Shown: piece by piece, positions 6,061-13,196 of the stretch
How the letters are laid out: each line of letters opens with the position of its first letter
Numbering within the stretch: position 1 is the first letter of the stretch
Assembly (NCBI GenBank): GCA_002371675.1
Contig: DFGE01000029.1
Coordinates: 1 to 21,407, forward strand
DNA: 21,407 bases
Direction: 5' to 3'
Source: Clostridiales bacterium UBA3758
Lineage (GTDB): Bacteria; Bacillota; Clostridia; Oscillospirales; Oscillospiraceae
Notes under the pieces: generated by a model
What the model was told of the DNA's origin: nothing
Seen by the model: the letters and a program-made list of their open reading frames with translations, nothing else
Databases searched by the model: none
Position numbers and translations under genes: made by a program

Positions 6061-7179
6061 TCAGCCCAGGCGCAGCAGACAGTCTCCCCCGGCGAGGTGC
6101 AGCACGGTGCCCGGCGCGAGGGCGACGGACTTGCCGCGCGGCAGACGGCGGCGCTCGGCCGTGTAGCTGCCGTTGAGGGAGCTGTCCGTGACGTAGTACT
6201 TGCCGTTGGCGGCGCAGCGCACCGAGCAGTGCACGCGGCTCACATAGCGGTATTCCGAGGGCAGCAGCACGGTGCACTTCTCCGCGTCCGTGCCGACGAG
6301 CACCGCCTCGTCCTCCCGCAGGGAGAACACGCTGCCCCGCAGCGTGCCGCTCAGGACGGTGATCGCGGGGCCGGCGCCGGCCTTGGCGCGGTACGCGCGC
6401 TTGGGCGCGGCTGCGCGCCGTTTGCGCAGGGCGAGCTGCCGGGGCGGATCCGCGGCCGCGTCGTCATAGCGCAGGAGCAGCGCGGAGGTGTTGTCCTGAT
6501 CCGGGAGCTCCTTTCCGACGGCGCGCGCCGTGAGCGCGTCGGCCGCGCTGCGCACATCCCTGCCCGCGCGCAGGACGGTCTCCAGGATCTCCCGCTCGCT
6601 GAGGCTGCGGTACAGCCCGTCCGAGCAGAGGAGGATCTCGTCCCCCGCGCGCAGCGGGAAGGGCGGATCGGGCAGTTGGCGGAAGCGGAGCCCGCCCATG
6701 CCGATATAGCTCGTGAGCGCGTCGCGCCGGGGGTGGCTGCGCGCCTCCTCCAGCGTGAGCTCGCCGTTGGCCACGTCCTCCAGCAGCAGCGCCATGAGGT
6801 TGTGCTCGCGGCTGAGCAGACGCAGCTGCCCGTCGCGGATCAGATAACAGTGACTGTCGCCGACGTTGGCGAGGTAGAGCTTCCCGTCCTCGATGACGAC
6901 GGCCAGGAAGGTCGTGCCGCTCTCGAGGGGGCGGCCGTCGGCATAGTGCAGGGCGCTTACGGCCTCGTCGGCCCTTGTGAGCGCCTCGTCCAGAAAGGCG
7001 AGGACGGAGGCCTCCTCCGGCAGCGCGCGGAAGGCCGCGAAGGTGCTCTCCGCGGCGAGCTGGCTGGCCACGCCGCCGCTCTGCATGCCGCCCATACCGT
7101 CGCAGAGCAGCGCGAGCATGCGTCCGTGCTCCGTGTAGCAGAGATCGTCCTCCGCGAGGACGACGTCCTGCTGCTCCAT
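6061..7179 (-). CDS. PP2C-type Ser/Thr phosphatase fused to an FHA domain
   Basis: Counting from the first ATG (372 residues), the N-terminal half is a PP2C phosphatase: DGMGG (Asp27), VGDSHCYL (Asp108), SDGLYRSL (Asp187) and QDNTSALLL (Asp229) are the metal-binding motifs. A basic linker (about 247-270) leads to an FHA phosphothreonine-binding domain (about 273-371) with VSRVHCSV and SLNGSY. It should reverse Ser/Thr kinase signalling in the cytoplasm; no kinase is in the window. This ATG has no ribosome site and cuts PP2C motif I: in the same frame upstream reads GSSLRIGRR before MEQQD. The frame stays open to 7302, and GGGGAGGGGAG lies there 4 nt before an ATC codon at 7279-7281. The true start is probably upstream and non-standard. 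Confidence 0.9.
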   Translation of the reverse strand: MEQQDVVLAEDDLCYTEHGRMLALLCDGMGGMQSGGVASQLAAESTFAAFRALPEEASVLAFLDEALTRADEAVSALHYADGRPLESGTTFLAVVIEDGKLYLANVGDSHCYLIRDGQLRLLSREHNLMALLLEDVANGELTLEEARSHPRRDALTSYIGMGGLRFRQLPDPPFPLRAGDEILLCSDGLYRSLSEREILETVLRAGRDVRSAADALTARAVGKELPDQDNTSALLLRYDDAAADPPRQLALRKRRAAAPKRAYRAKAGAGPAITVLSGTLRGSVFSLREDEAVLVGTDAEKCTVLLPSEYRYVSRVHCSVRCAANGKYYVTDSSLNGSYTAERRRLPRGKSVALAPGTVLHLAGGDCLLRLG

Positions 7180-7331
7180 ACGCCGGCCGATGCGCAGAGA
7201 GGAGCCCGTGCATACGCTGTCCGACCGGCCGCCGAGCAGCTCCGGAACCGCGTCGAGAAGAAACGCTCTTCCTGCCGTGATGGTACTCCCCTCCCCTGCG
7301 GCCTATGCGGCCGCGTTTGCTTTCTGCAACC

Positions 7332-7360
7332 AGTGTATCACAGCGCCCGGACAGCGTCAA
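7332..7360 (-). promoter_or_regulatory. Candidate sigma-A promoter of the PP2C-FHA gene
   Basis: On the minus strand TTGACG (7355-7360) and TACACT (7332-7337) are 17 bp apart, with an extended TGa before the -10. The predicted start near 7325 leaves room for an upstream translation start around 7281. Confidence 0.7.
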
Positions 7361-7395
7361 GCGGCGCAGCCGCCGCCCGGGCGGCGAAAAAATAT

Positions 7396-7424
7396 TTGAA
7401 AAATTTGGTGAAACTGTGTAGAAT
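7396..7424 (+). promoter_or_regulatory. Candidate sigma-A promoter of the plsC-like operon
   Basis: TTGAAA (7396-7401) and TAGAAT (7419-7424) are 17 bp apart in an AT-rich patch. The -35 boxes of this promoter and the divergent PP2C promoter are only about 35 bp apart, so the two could share regulation. Confidence 0.65.
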
Positions 7425-7467
7425 CAAAGTGGGAATTTATTTGCCGAGAGGAAAGGGAGGGACGAGC

Positions 7468-8598
7468 ATGGAGACCTGGGAACGCCATCAACGGATCTGG
7501 CGCAGGCTGTACGGTCTGCTGCACCGCTGGATCGAGCGCAAGTTCAATCTGACGCATGAGGATCTGGAGCTCGATGGCCCTGCCCTCATCATCCCGAACC
7601 ACAGCTGCGCCTGGGACCCGCTGCTGGTGGCCATGTGCCTGCCGCACAAGCAGGCCTACTTCGTCGCCAGCGAGCACATCTTCCGCCTGGGCTTCGTGAG
7701 CAGATTGCTGGAGCGCTTCCTCGCGCCGATCCCGCGGCGCAAGGCCTCCTCCGGGGCCGACACCGTGAAGGCCATCCTGCGGCACCTCAAGGCGGGGCAC
7801 TCCGTGTGCCTCTTCGCCGAGGGCGACCAGTGCTGGGCCGGGCACAGCGGGGAGGTCTTCCCCGCCACGGGCAAGCTCGCCCGCAGCTCCGGCGCAACGC
7901 TCGTGACCGTGCGCGTGGAGGGCGGCTTTCTGAGCCTGCCGCGCTGGGGCAGGGGCGTGCGGCGCGGCAGGGTGCACGTCCGCCCGGTGAACATCTACTC
8001 TCCCGAGACGCTCCGGGGCATGACGCCCGCGCAGATCGACGAGGCCATCAACCGCGACATCTGCGAGGACGCCTGGGAGAGACAGCGTGAATGGCGCGCC
8101 GCCTACCGCGGCAGGCGCCGCGCCGAGGGGCTGGAGCGCGCGATGTGGCTCTGCCCGAAATGCGGCAGGCTGGGGACGCTGCAGACCGCGGAGGACAAGG
8201 TCTTCTGCTCCTGCGGCTTCAAACAGCGCTTCAGCGAGGAGGGCTTCCTCGAACCGCCGGAGCCCTTCGCCGATCTCGCGGCCTGGGACGCCTGGCAGCT
8301 GGAAAAGCTGCGCACGCGCGCCTTCCCGCACCCGGAGGAGGAGTTCTTCTCCGACACGGAGGTGACGCTCTCGCGCGTCTCCGCCGGGCACAGGGAGGAG
8401 ACGCTTGCTTGCGGAACGCTGCGGCAGACGGAGGACGCGCTGGCGCTCGGGGACTTCCGCTTCCCGCTCGCCGAGGTGCACGACATGGCGGAGATCCTCT
8501 CCTCACGGCTGCTCTTCACCTGCCGGGACGAATACTATCAGCTCCGCGCCGACAACGCGAACCTGCGCAAATACCTGGAATTCTGGAAATCGAAATAG
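7468..8598 (+). CDS. PlsC-like 1-acylglycerol-3-phosphate acyltransferase with C-terminal zinc ribbon
   Basis: This 376-residue protein has an N-terminal PlsC/LPLAT domain (about 1-210). Motif I is NHSCAWD (44-50, catalytic His45/Asp50). FAEG (116-119) stands for the glycerol-3-phosphate-binding FPEG motif. The family makes phosphatidic acid for membrane lipids at the inner membrane face. A second part (about 225-376) is atypical. It starts with a four-cysteine ribbon, LCPKCG (C229, C232) and FCSCGF (C247, C249), followed by a domain of about 120 residues that I do not recognise. GGGAGGG lies 6 nt before the ATG. It opens an operon with the GltS-like and MoaE-like genes. Acyl transfer is well supported; the exact acceptor is not. 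Confidence 0.85.
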   Translation: METWERHQRIWRRLYGLLHRWIERKFNLTHEDLELDGPALIIPNHSCAWDPLLVAMCLPHKQAYFVASEHIFRLGFVSRLLERFLAPIPRRKASSGADTVKAILRHLKAGHSVCLFAEGDQCWAGHSGEVFPATGKLARSSGATLVTVRVEGGFLSLPRWGRGVRRGRVHVRPVNIYSPETLRGMTPAQIDEAINRDICEDAWERQREWRAAYRGRRRAEGLERAMWLCPKCGRLGTLQTAEDKVFCSCGFKQRFSEEGFLEPPEPFADLAAWDAWQLEKLRTRAFPHPEEEFFSDTEVTLSRVSAGHREETLACGTLRQTEDALALGDFRFPLAEVHDMAEILSSRLLFTCRDEYYQLRADNANLRKYLEFWKSK

Positions 8599-8615
8599 GA
8601 TAAGGAGGGTACACG

Positions 8616-9995
8616 ATGGACTATTCTGCCGCCAATCAAGCACTGTGGAACATCATCATTCAGCTGGGTCTCATCGCCGGCGCCATGCTGCTGGCAAACC
8701 TCCTGCGCCAGAAACTCGCCTTCATCCGCAGGAGCCTGATGCCCATCGCCGTGCTGGCCGGCTTCCTGCTGCTGCTGGCCAAGCTGGTCGGCCTCGTGAA
8801 GCTCGACGGCGAGCTGATGGAGATCCTGGTCTATCACGGCATCGCGCTCGGTTTCATCGCCATGAGCCTGCGTGTCCCGCCCGAGAAAAAGCATGAGGGC
8901 GGCGAGCTCACCGGGCTCAAGTCCGGCGCGGTCATCGTCAGCTCCTACATGATCCAGGGCGTCACCGGCCTGCTGATCACGCTGCTGCTCTCCTATACCC
9001 TCATGCCGACGCTCTTCAAGGCCTCCGGCCTGCTGCTGCCGATGGGCTACGGGCAGGGCCCCGGCCAGGCCAACAACATCGGCTCGAGCTATGAGGCGCT
9101 GGGCTTCGCCGGCGGGCGCAGCTTCGGGCTCTCGATCGCGGCGGCGGGCTACCTCGTGGCCTGCATCGCGGGCGTCGTCATCCTGAATGTGCTCTCGCGC
9201 AGGGGCAAGCTCAGGACCGGGCGCCGCGCGAACGAGGAGGAGCTCTCCGCGGACTACTTCCAGAGCAAGGGCGAGATCCCCGTCTCCGACTCGATCGACA
9301 AGCTCTCGGTGCAGATCGCGCTGGTGATCCTCGTGTACCTTGCGACCTACCTCGCCGTCTGGGGGCTCACCTCCGGCATCGGCGCCGTCGCGCCGGGTCT
9401 CGGCAAGACGCTCAATTCCCTGCTCTGGGGCTTCAACTTCATCATCGGCGCGGCGCTGGCAATGCTCCTGCGCGTGCTGCTCGAGAAGGGCCGCAAGTCC
9501 GGCGTGATCCGGCGGCAGTATCAGAACAATTACCTGCTCAACCGCATCTCCGGCTTCTTCTTCGATATCATGATCGTGGCGGGCATCGCCTCCATCGAGC
9601 TGAGCGACCTGCAGGGTCTGTGGCTGCCCTTCGTGCTGCTGGCCGTCGCCGGCGGCGTGGTCACCTGGCTGCACCTGCGCCTCGTGTGCAAAAAGGTCTA
9701 CCCGGATTACTACTACGAGGGCCTGATCTCCATGTTCGGCATGCTCACCGGCACCATCAGCTCCGGCGTGCTGCTGCTGCGCGAGATCGACCCCGGCCTC
9801 GAGACCCCCGCCGCCAACAACCTCATCACCGGCAGCAGCTTCGGCATCGTCCTCGGCGCGCCGGTGCTGATCCTCGTCGGCATGGCGCCGAATTCCGAGC
9901 TCATGACCTGGGTGGTCTGCGGTCTTGCCGCCGCCTATCTGCTGCTGCTCGACCTGCTGATCTTCAAGCTGCACAAACGGAAGAAGGTGAAATAA
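8616..9995 (+). CDS. GltS-like sodium/glutamate symporter family protein
   Basis: This 459-residue membrane protein has roughly eleven hydrophobic segments in two inverted halves. Each half has a glycine-rich re-entrant stretch: GYGQGPGQANN (about 144-154) and GMLTGTISSGVLLLREID (about 374-391). These correspond to the GHGTG and GFGLG loops of GltS (ESS family), which import glutamate with sodium. The polar loop at about 195-230 probably lies in the cytoplasm. AAGGAGGG precedes the ATG, 17 nt after the plsC-like stop. Compared with E. coli GltS it is longer and divergent, so the substrate may be another dicarboxylate or amino acid. Confidence 0.8.
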   Translation: MDYSAANQALWNIIIQLGLIAGAMLLANLLRQKLAFIRRSLMPIAVLAGFLLLLAKLVGLVKLDGELMEILVYHGIALGFIAMSLRVPPEKKHEGGELTGLKSGAVIVSSYMIQGVTGLLITLLLSYTLMPTLFKASGLLLPMGYGQGPGQANNIGSSYEALGFAGGRSFGLSIAAAGYLVACIAGVVILNVLSRRGKLRTGRRANEEELSADYFQSKGEIPVSDSIDKLSVQIALVILVYLATYLAVWGLTSGIGAVAPGLGKTLNSLLWGFNFIIGAALAMLLRVLLEKGRKSGVIRRQYQNNYLLNRISGFFFDIMIVAGIASIELSDLQGLWLPFVLLAVAGGVVTWLHLRLVCKKVYPDYYYEGLISMFGMLTGTISSGVLLLREIDPGLETPAANNLITGSSFGIVLGAPVLILVGMAPNSELMTWVVCGLAAAYLLLLDLLIFKLHKRKKVK

Positions 9996-9996
9996 G

Positions 9997-10386
9997 ATGA
10001 ACAAACCCTCGATCGACCAATGGCTGCTGGAGGCCAGGGGCGAGCCCGACGCCGCAAAGTGCGGGATGTATCTGGCGCATAACGGCGTTGTGCGCGAGAC
10101 GGCCAAGGCGCTGGTGCGCAGCGGAGAGGCGGGTGCGCAGCCCGTCTCCGGCATGCTCTTCTCCTATGACCGTGAAAAAGTCGCCGCCGGCATCGCGGAG
10201 GCGAAGGAGCTGCCCGGGATTTACCATGTCCGGGTCTGGCTCAACGAGGGCGAGCTTGCCGTCGGGGACGACATCATGCTCGTCCTGATCGGCGGGGACA
10301 TCCGCCCCCACGTCATCGACGCGCTGCAGTTCCTGGTCGGGAAGATCAAGAACGAGTGCGTCAGCGAGATCGAAAAGCACGAATAA
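9997..10386 (+). CDS. MoaE-like protein (molybdopterin synthase large-subunit family)
   Basis: This 129-residue protein resembles MoaE, which with MoaD inserts dithiolene sulfur during molybdenum cofactor synthesis. Conserved features are HNGVVRE (about 28-34), FSYD, the block NEGELAVGDDIMLVLIGGDI (about 83-102), Arg103 and a C-terminal QFLVGKIK helix. When aligned to E. coli MoaE, Lys119 matches Lys118, but the second active-site lysine (Lys126) is replaced by Ile125, and the usual WKRE tail is absent. The ATG lies 1 nt after the symporter stop, so the two are tightly coupled. No moaD, moaA or other cofactor gene is in the window. It may be a divergent paralogue with a different role. Confidence 0.75.
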   Translation: MNKPSIDQWLLEARGEPDAAKCGMYLAHNGVVRETAKALVRSGEAGAQPVSGMLFSYDREKVAAGIAEAKELPGIYHVRVWLNEGELAVGDDIMLVLIGGDIRPHVIDALQFLVGKIKNECVSEIEKHE

Positions 10387-10478
10387 AGGGTCTGCTGAAA
10401 AACAAGGATGAGCGCGAAAACGGATTTCACAAGGGCGGCGGCTCTGCCCCGCCCGGCGGCGCAACAGTATACACATAC

Positions 10479-10529
10479 AAACTGTCCGGCGTATTCGCAG
10501 CTTGTACGAATACGCCGGACAGTTTTGCC
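10479..10529 (+). terminator. Bidirectional terminator between moaE-like and azlD
   Basis: A perfect 19-bp stem (10479-10497 with 10507-10525) has a 9-nt loop and is bounded by AAA and TTTT. It lies between convergent genes, so it can serve both. The rest of the 243-bp gap holds only a decayed REP-like copy. Confidence 0.75.
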
Positions 10530-10551
10530 GTTATTGCAGCTTGATTCTGCC

Positions 10552-10575
10552 GGGAGGGCCAAGGCTCTCCCCTGC
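10552..10575 (-). repeat. Degenerate REP-like palindrome
   Basis: GGGAGGGCC, AAGG, CTCTCCC, then CTGC. It closely resembles the repeat at 5707-5730 (GGGAGGGGC, AA, GCCCCTCCC, CTAC) with a few changes, about 5 kb away from the main cluster. It shows the family is dispersed in this genome. Confidence 0.5.
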
Positions 10576-10629
10576 GACGCAGCCAGGGTCTTCGCATTTT
10601 GCAGCAGTCCCTTTTATCCCTTCTTCTCT

Positions 10630-10929
10630 TTACAGCACAAGTTCCAGGAGGAACACGACGGCGCAGCAGGCTGCGGCGACGGTGATGAGGCTGCCCTTCT
10701 TCCAGGCCACGCCTGTGCCCACGACGAGCGCCGCGATCCCGGCCGGGAGCTTGTCCGTGGCCTGGACGATGGCGGGGAAGGTCATGACCGCGAGGGTCAC
10801 ATAGGGCACATAGTAGAGGAAGGAGCGCAGAAACACGCTTCGGATCGGGCGGCGGATCAGCGTGAGCGGCAGGACGCGGATCAGGTAGCTCACGGCCGCG
10901 GCGACGAGGATGGAGATCCAGACCTTCAC
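10630..10929 (-). CDS. azlD: Branched-chain amino acid exporter small subunit AzlD
   Basis: This 99-residue protein is mostly membrane-embedded with about four hydrophobic segments. It fits AzlD, including VSYLIRVLPLTLI near the N-terminus and YVPYVTLAVMTFPAI. AzlD works with AzlC to export branched-chain amino acids or their analogues. The start is GTG: it overlaps the azlC stop as GTGA, a 4-bp overlap typical of translational coupling. Confidence 0.9.
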   Translation of the reverse strand: MKVWISILVAAAVSYLIRVLPLTLIRRPIRSVFLRSFLYYVPYVTLAVMTFPAIVQATDKLPAGIAALVVGTGVAWKKGSLITVAAACCAVVFLLELVL

Positions 10930-11648
10930 GGCTGCGCCTCCTCTCCCCGCACGGGAAACAGCGCGGCGGCCGCGCCGGCGATCAGCAGCGTGAGCAGGAT
11001 CACGCGCGTGCCGGCGGAGACGCCGGCGAGAGCCGGGAGGAAGGCGAAGGCGGCGCTCAGCACGAAGCTCAGCAGCACGCAGCCCGCCACCACCCGGTTC
11101 TCCTTCGCGGGCGGGATGATGATGGCGAGGAACATCCCGTAGAGCGCGACGCTCAGCGCGCTCACGACGCGGCCGGGCAGCCAGTTGCCCATGAGGATGC
11201 CCAGGGCGGTGCCGACGGCCCAGAGCGGCGTGGCGACGGTGATGGCGCCGTAGTAGTACACAGGCTCCAGCCAGCCCGGGCGCGAGATGTTGATGCCGAA
11301 GAACTCATCCGTGATCAGCCCGCCGAAGAGATAGCGGTGGAAGTCCTTCATATGAGGGTCGATGCGCTGGCTGAGCGCGCAGCTCATGAGCAGGTAGCGC
11401 GCGTTGGTGACGAGGGTCACGAGTGCGATCTCAAGATAGCCCGCCCGCAGGCCGATGAGCGAGAAGAGGGCGTACTCCCCCGCCGAGGCGTTGCAGAGCA
11501 GGCTCGCCACGAGCCCCTGCAGGGCCGTGAGCCCTGCGCTGCGCGCGGCGATGCCGAGGGAAAAGGCCACGGCGAAGTAGCCCAGGCCGATGGGCAGACC
11601 GTCCCGCAGGCCCTCGAGATATGCGGTTTTCCTGGATGTGTTTGCCAT
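10926..11648 (-). CDS. azlC: Branched-chain amino acid exporter large subunit AzlC
   Basis: This 240-residue membrane protein matches AzlC, for example in GLRDGLPIGLGYFAVAFSLG near the N-terminus, LLCNASAGEYALFSLIG and the polar stretch FHRYLFGGLITDEFFG. The chosen ATG (11646-11648) gives the usual AzlC start and has GGGGA 5 nt upstream. An in-frame ATG at 11714 would lie in the rplQ terminator hairpin, so it is rejected. The gene follows that terminator by about 37 nt without a visible promoter of its own. Expression may rely on read-through from the ribosomal operon. Confidence 0.92.
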   Translation of the reverse strand: MANTSRKTAYLEGLRDGLPIGLGYFAVAFSLGIAARSAGLTALQGLVASLLCNASAGEYALFSLIGLRAGYLEIALVTLVTNARYLLMSCALSQRIDPHMKDFHRYLFGGLITDEFFGINISRPGWLEPVYYYGAITVATPLWAVGTALGILMGNWLPGRVVSALSVALYGMFLAIIIPPAKENRVVAGCVLLSFVLSAAFAFLPALAGVSAGTRVILLTLLIAGAAAALFPVRGEEAQP

Positions 11649-11683
11649 AGCTGTCCCCTGTTCCTTTGGGAAAGATGGGAAAG

Positions 11684-11721
11684 AAGAGAAAACCCTCCCG
11701 CGGACGTACGCCACGGGAGGG
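11684..11721 (-). terminator. Terminator of the spc/alpha ribosomal operon
   Basis: On the minus strand CCCTCCCGTGG pairs with CCGCGGGAGGG (one G-U) around a 7-nt loop and is followed by TTTTCTCTTCTTT. It lies 18 nt after the rplQ stop. Confidence 0.8.
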
Positions 11722-11738
11722 CTGTTTTGTATCCTCGA

Positions 11739-12080
11739 TCAGACGAGCTCGATGACTGCGATCTCGGCTGCATCGCCGCGGCGAACGCCGATGCGGGTGA
11801 TGCGGGTGTAGCCGCCGTTGCGGTCGGCATACTTGGGAGCCAGTTCATCCTTGACCTTCTTGGCGACGTCCTCACGGGTGATGAAGCTGAGCATCTCGCG
11901 GTAGGAAGCGAGATCCGCAGCCTTGCCAAGCGTGATCATCTTCTCGGCCATGGGAGCGATCTCCTTGGCGCGGGTGATGGTGGTCTCCATGCGGCCCTTG
12001 TCGAGCAGATCGGTGACCTGCTGGCGGAGCATCGCCATGCGCTGGGCAGTCGTCTTGCCGAGCTTTCTTGTTCCGGGCAT
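11739..12080 (-). CDS. rplQ: 50S ribosomal protein L17
   Basis: This 113-residue protein is full length for bacterial L17, a large-subunit protein near the exit tunnel. It starts MPGTRKLGKTTAQRMAMLRQ, has the typical ITRAKEIAPMAEKMITLGK and ends GYTRITRIGVRRGDAAEIAVIELV. AGGAGG precedes the ATG. It is the last gene of the ribosomal operon, next to rpoA as in other bacteria, and the operon terminator follows. Confidence 0.98.
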   Translation of the reverse strand: MPGTRKLGKTTAQRMAMLRQQVTDLLDKGRMETTITRAKEIAPMAEKMITLGKAADLASYREMLSFITREDVAKKVKDELAPKYADRNGGYTRITRIGVRRGDAAEIAVIELV

Positions 12081-12098
12081 ATTGCAATTCCTCCTGTA

Positions 12099-13049
12099 TT
12101 ACTGATTGTCCTCGCTGGCCAGGGACAGTCCCATCATCGAGAGCTTGTGCTCGACTTCTTCCAGGGACTTGCGGCCGAGGTTGCGGACCTTGATCATCTC
12201 TTCCTGCGTCTTGCTGACAAGGTCCTCGACAGTATTGATGTTGGCGCGCTTGAGGCAGTTGAAGCTTCTCACGGAGAGATCCAGTTCCTCGATGGTCATC
12301 TTCAGAACGGTATCCGGCTCCTTCTCGACGGTCTCCACCACGGTGGAGCTGCTGCTGATGGAATCAGACAGGTCGGTGAAAAGCGTGAAGTGGTCGCAGA
12401 GTATCTTGGCGCCGAGGCTCAGCGCGTCGCGAGCCGTCATGGTCTTGTTCGTCCATACCTCGATGGTCAGCTTGTCGAAGTCCGTCTGGTTGCCCACACG
12501 GGTGTTCTCGACGGTGTAGTTGACCTTCAGGACCGGGGTATAGATGGAGTCGACCGGGATGGTTCCGATCGCGGTGGTGGGCGTCTTGTTCTTCTCAGCG
12601 GAAACATAGCCTCTGCCATGATCCAGGACGAGCTCCATGTTCAGAGCGCCGTCCGGGCCAAGCGTTGCAATCGGCTGCTCGGGATTGAGGATCTCCACCT
12701 CGGCGTCGGGCTTGATGTCACCGGCGGTGACAACGCCTTCGCCGGAGGCCTCGATATACACGGTCTTCGGTCCGTTGCTGTGAAGGCGGGCGATGATGCT
12801 CTTGACGTTCAGGACGATCTCCGTCACGTCTTCCTTCACGTTGGGAATGGTGGAAAACTCATGCTGCACGCCGGCAATTTTGATGCTGGTGCAGGCAGAT
12901 CCGGGGAGAGAGGAAAGAAGGACCCTGCGAAGAGAGTTGCCAAGAGTTGTGCCATAGCCGCGTTCCAGGGGCTCTACCACATACTTGCCGTAGGAGGAGT
13001 CGCCGGGAGTCTCGATGCATTCGATGCGCGGCTTTTTGATTTCGATCAT
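12099..13049 (-). CDS. rpoA: RNA polymerase alpha subunit
   Basis: This 316-residue protein is a complete alpha subunit. The assembly domain (about 1-230) carries EPLERGYGTTLGNSLRRVLL, through which alpha dimerises and binds beta and beta-prime. After a short linker the C-terminal domain (about 245-310) shows SVRSFNCLKRANINTVEDLV and VRNLGRKSLEEVEHKL, the helix-hairpin-helix that contacts UP elements and activators. AGGAGGG precedes the ATG. A 147-bp GC-rich structured spacer separates it from rpsD. Confidence 0.98.
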   Translation of the reverse strand: MIEIKKPRIECIETPGDSSYGKYVVEPLERGYGTTLGNSLRRVLLSSLPGSACTSIKIAGVQHEFSTIPNVKEDVTEIVLNVKSIIARLHSNGPKTVYIEASGEGVVTAGDIKPDAEVEILNPEQPIATLGPDGALNMELVLDHGRGYVSAEKNKTPTTAIGTIPVDSIYTPVLKVNYTVENTRVGNQTDFDKLTIEVWTNKTMTARDALSLGAKILCDHFTLFTDLSDSISSSSTVVETVEKEPDTVLKMTIEELDLSVRSFNCLKRANINTVEDLVSKTQEEMIKVRNLGRKSLEEVEHKLSMMGLSLASEDNQ

Positions 13050-13078
13050 ATAGTTATAAAACCCTCCTTGTTGATTAT

Positions 13079-13170
13079 GCGCCGTGAGCGGCGCGGTGCG
13101 TTGGTTCAGCTTGCCAATTTGAGGGTGTCTGGGGCCGGGATGCAGGGAGCAGGCAGCTCGATGAGCTCCC
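13079..13170 (-). other. Hairpin-rich rpsD-rpoA spacer
   Basis: Within the 147-bp spacer, GCGCCG-CTCA-CGGCGC (13079-13094) forms a 6-bp stem just upstream of the rpoA ribosome site. A second segment (13145-13170) can pair either as GGGAGC with GCTCCC or as AGCTC with GAGCT, which are partly exclusive. No U-run follows, so these are not terminators; RNA stability or translation control is possible. Confidence 0.4.
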
Positions 13171-13196
13171 GCCCGCCTGGGACCCCGCCCTTTTCT

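Noticed and set aside
11649..11714. N-terminal extension of AzlC to an ATG at 11714
   Set aside because: It would be translated from inside the operon terminator hairpin; the ATG at 11648 has a ribosome site and the family-typical start.
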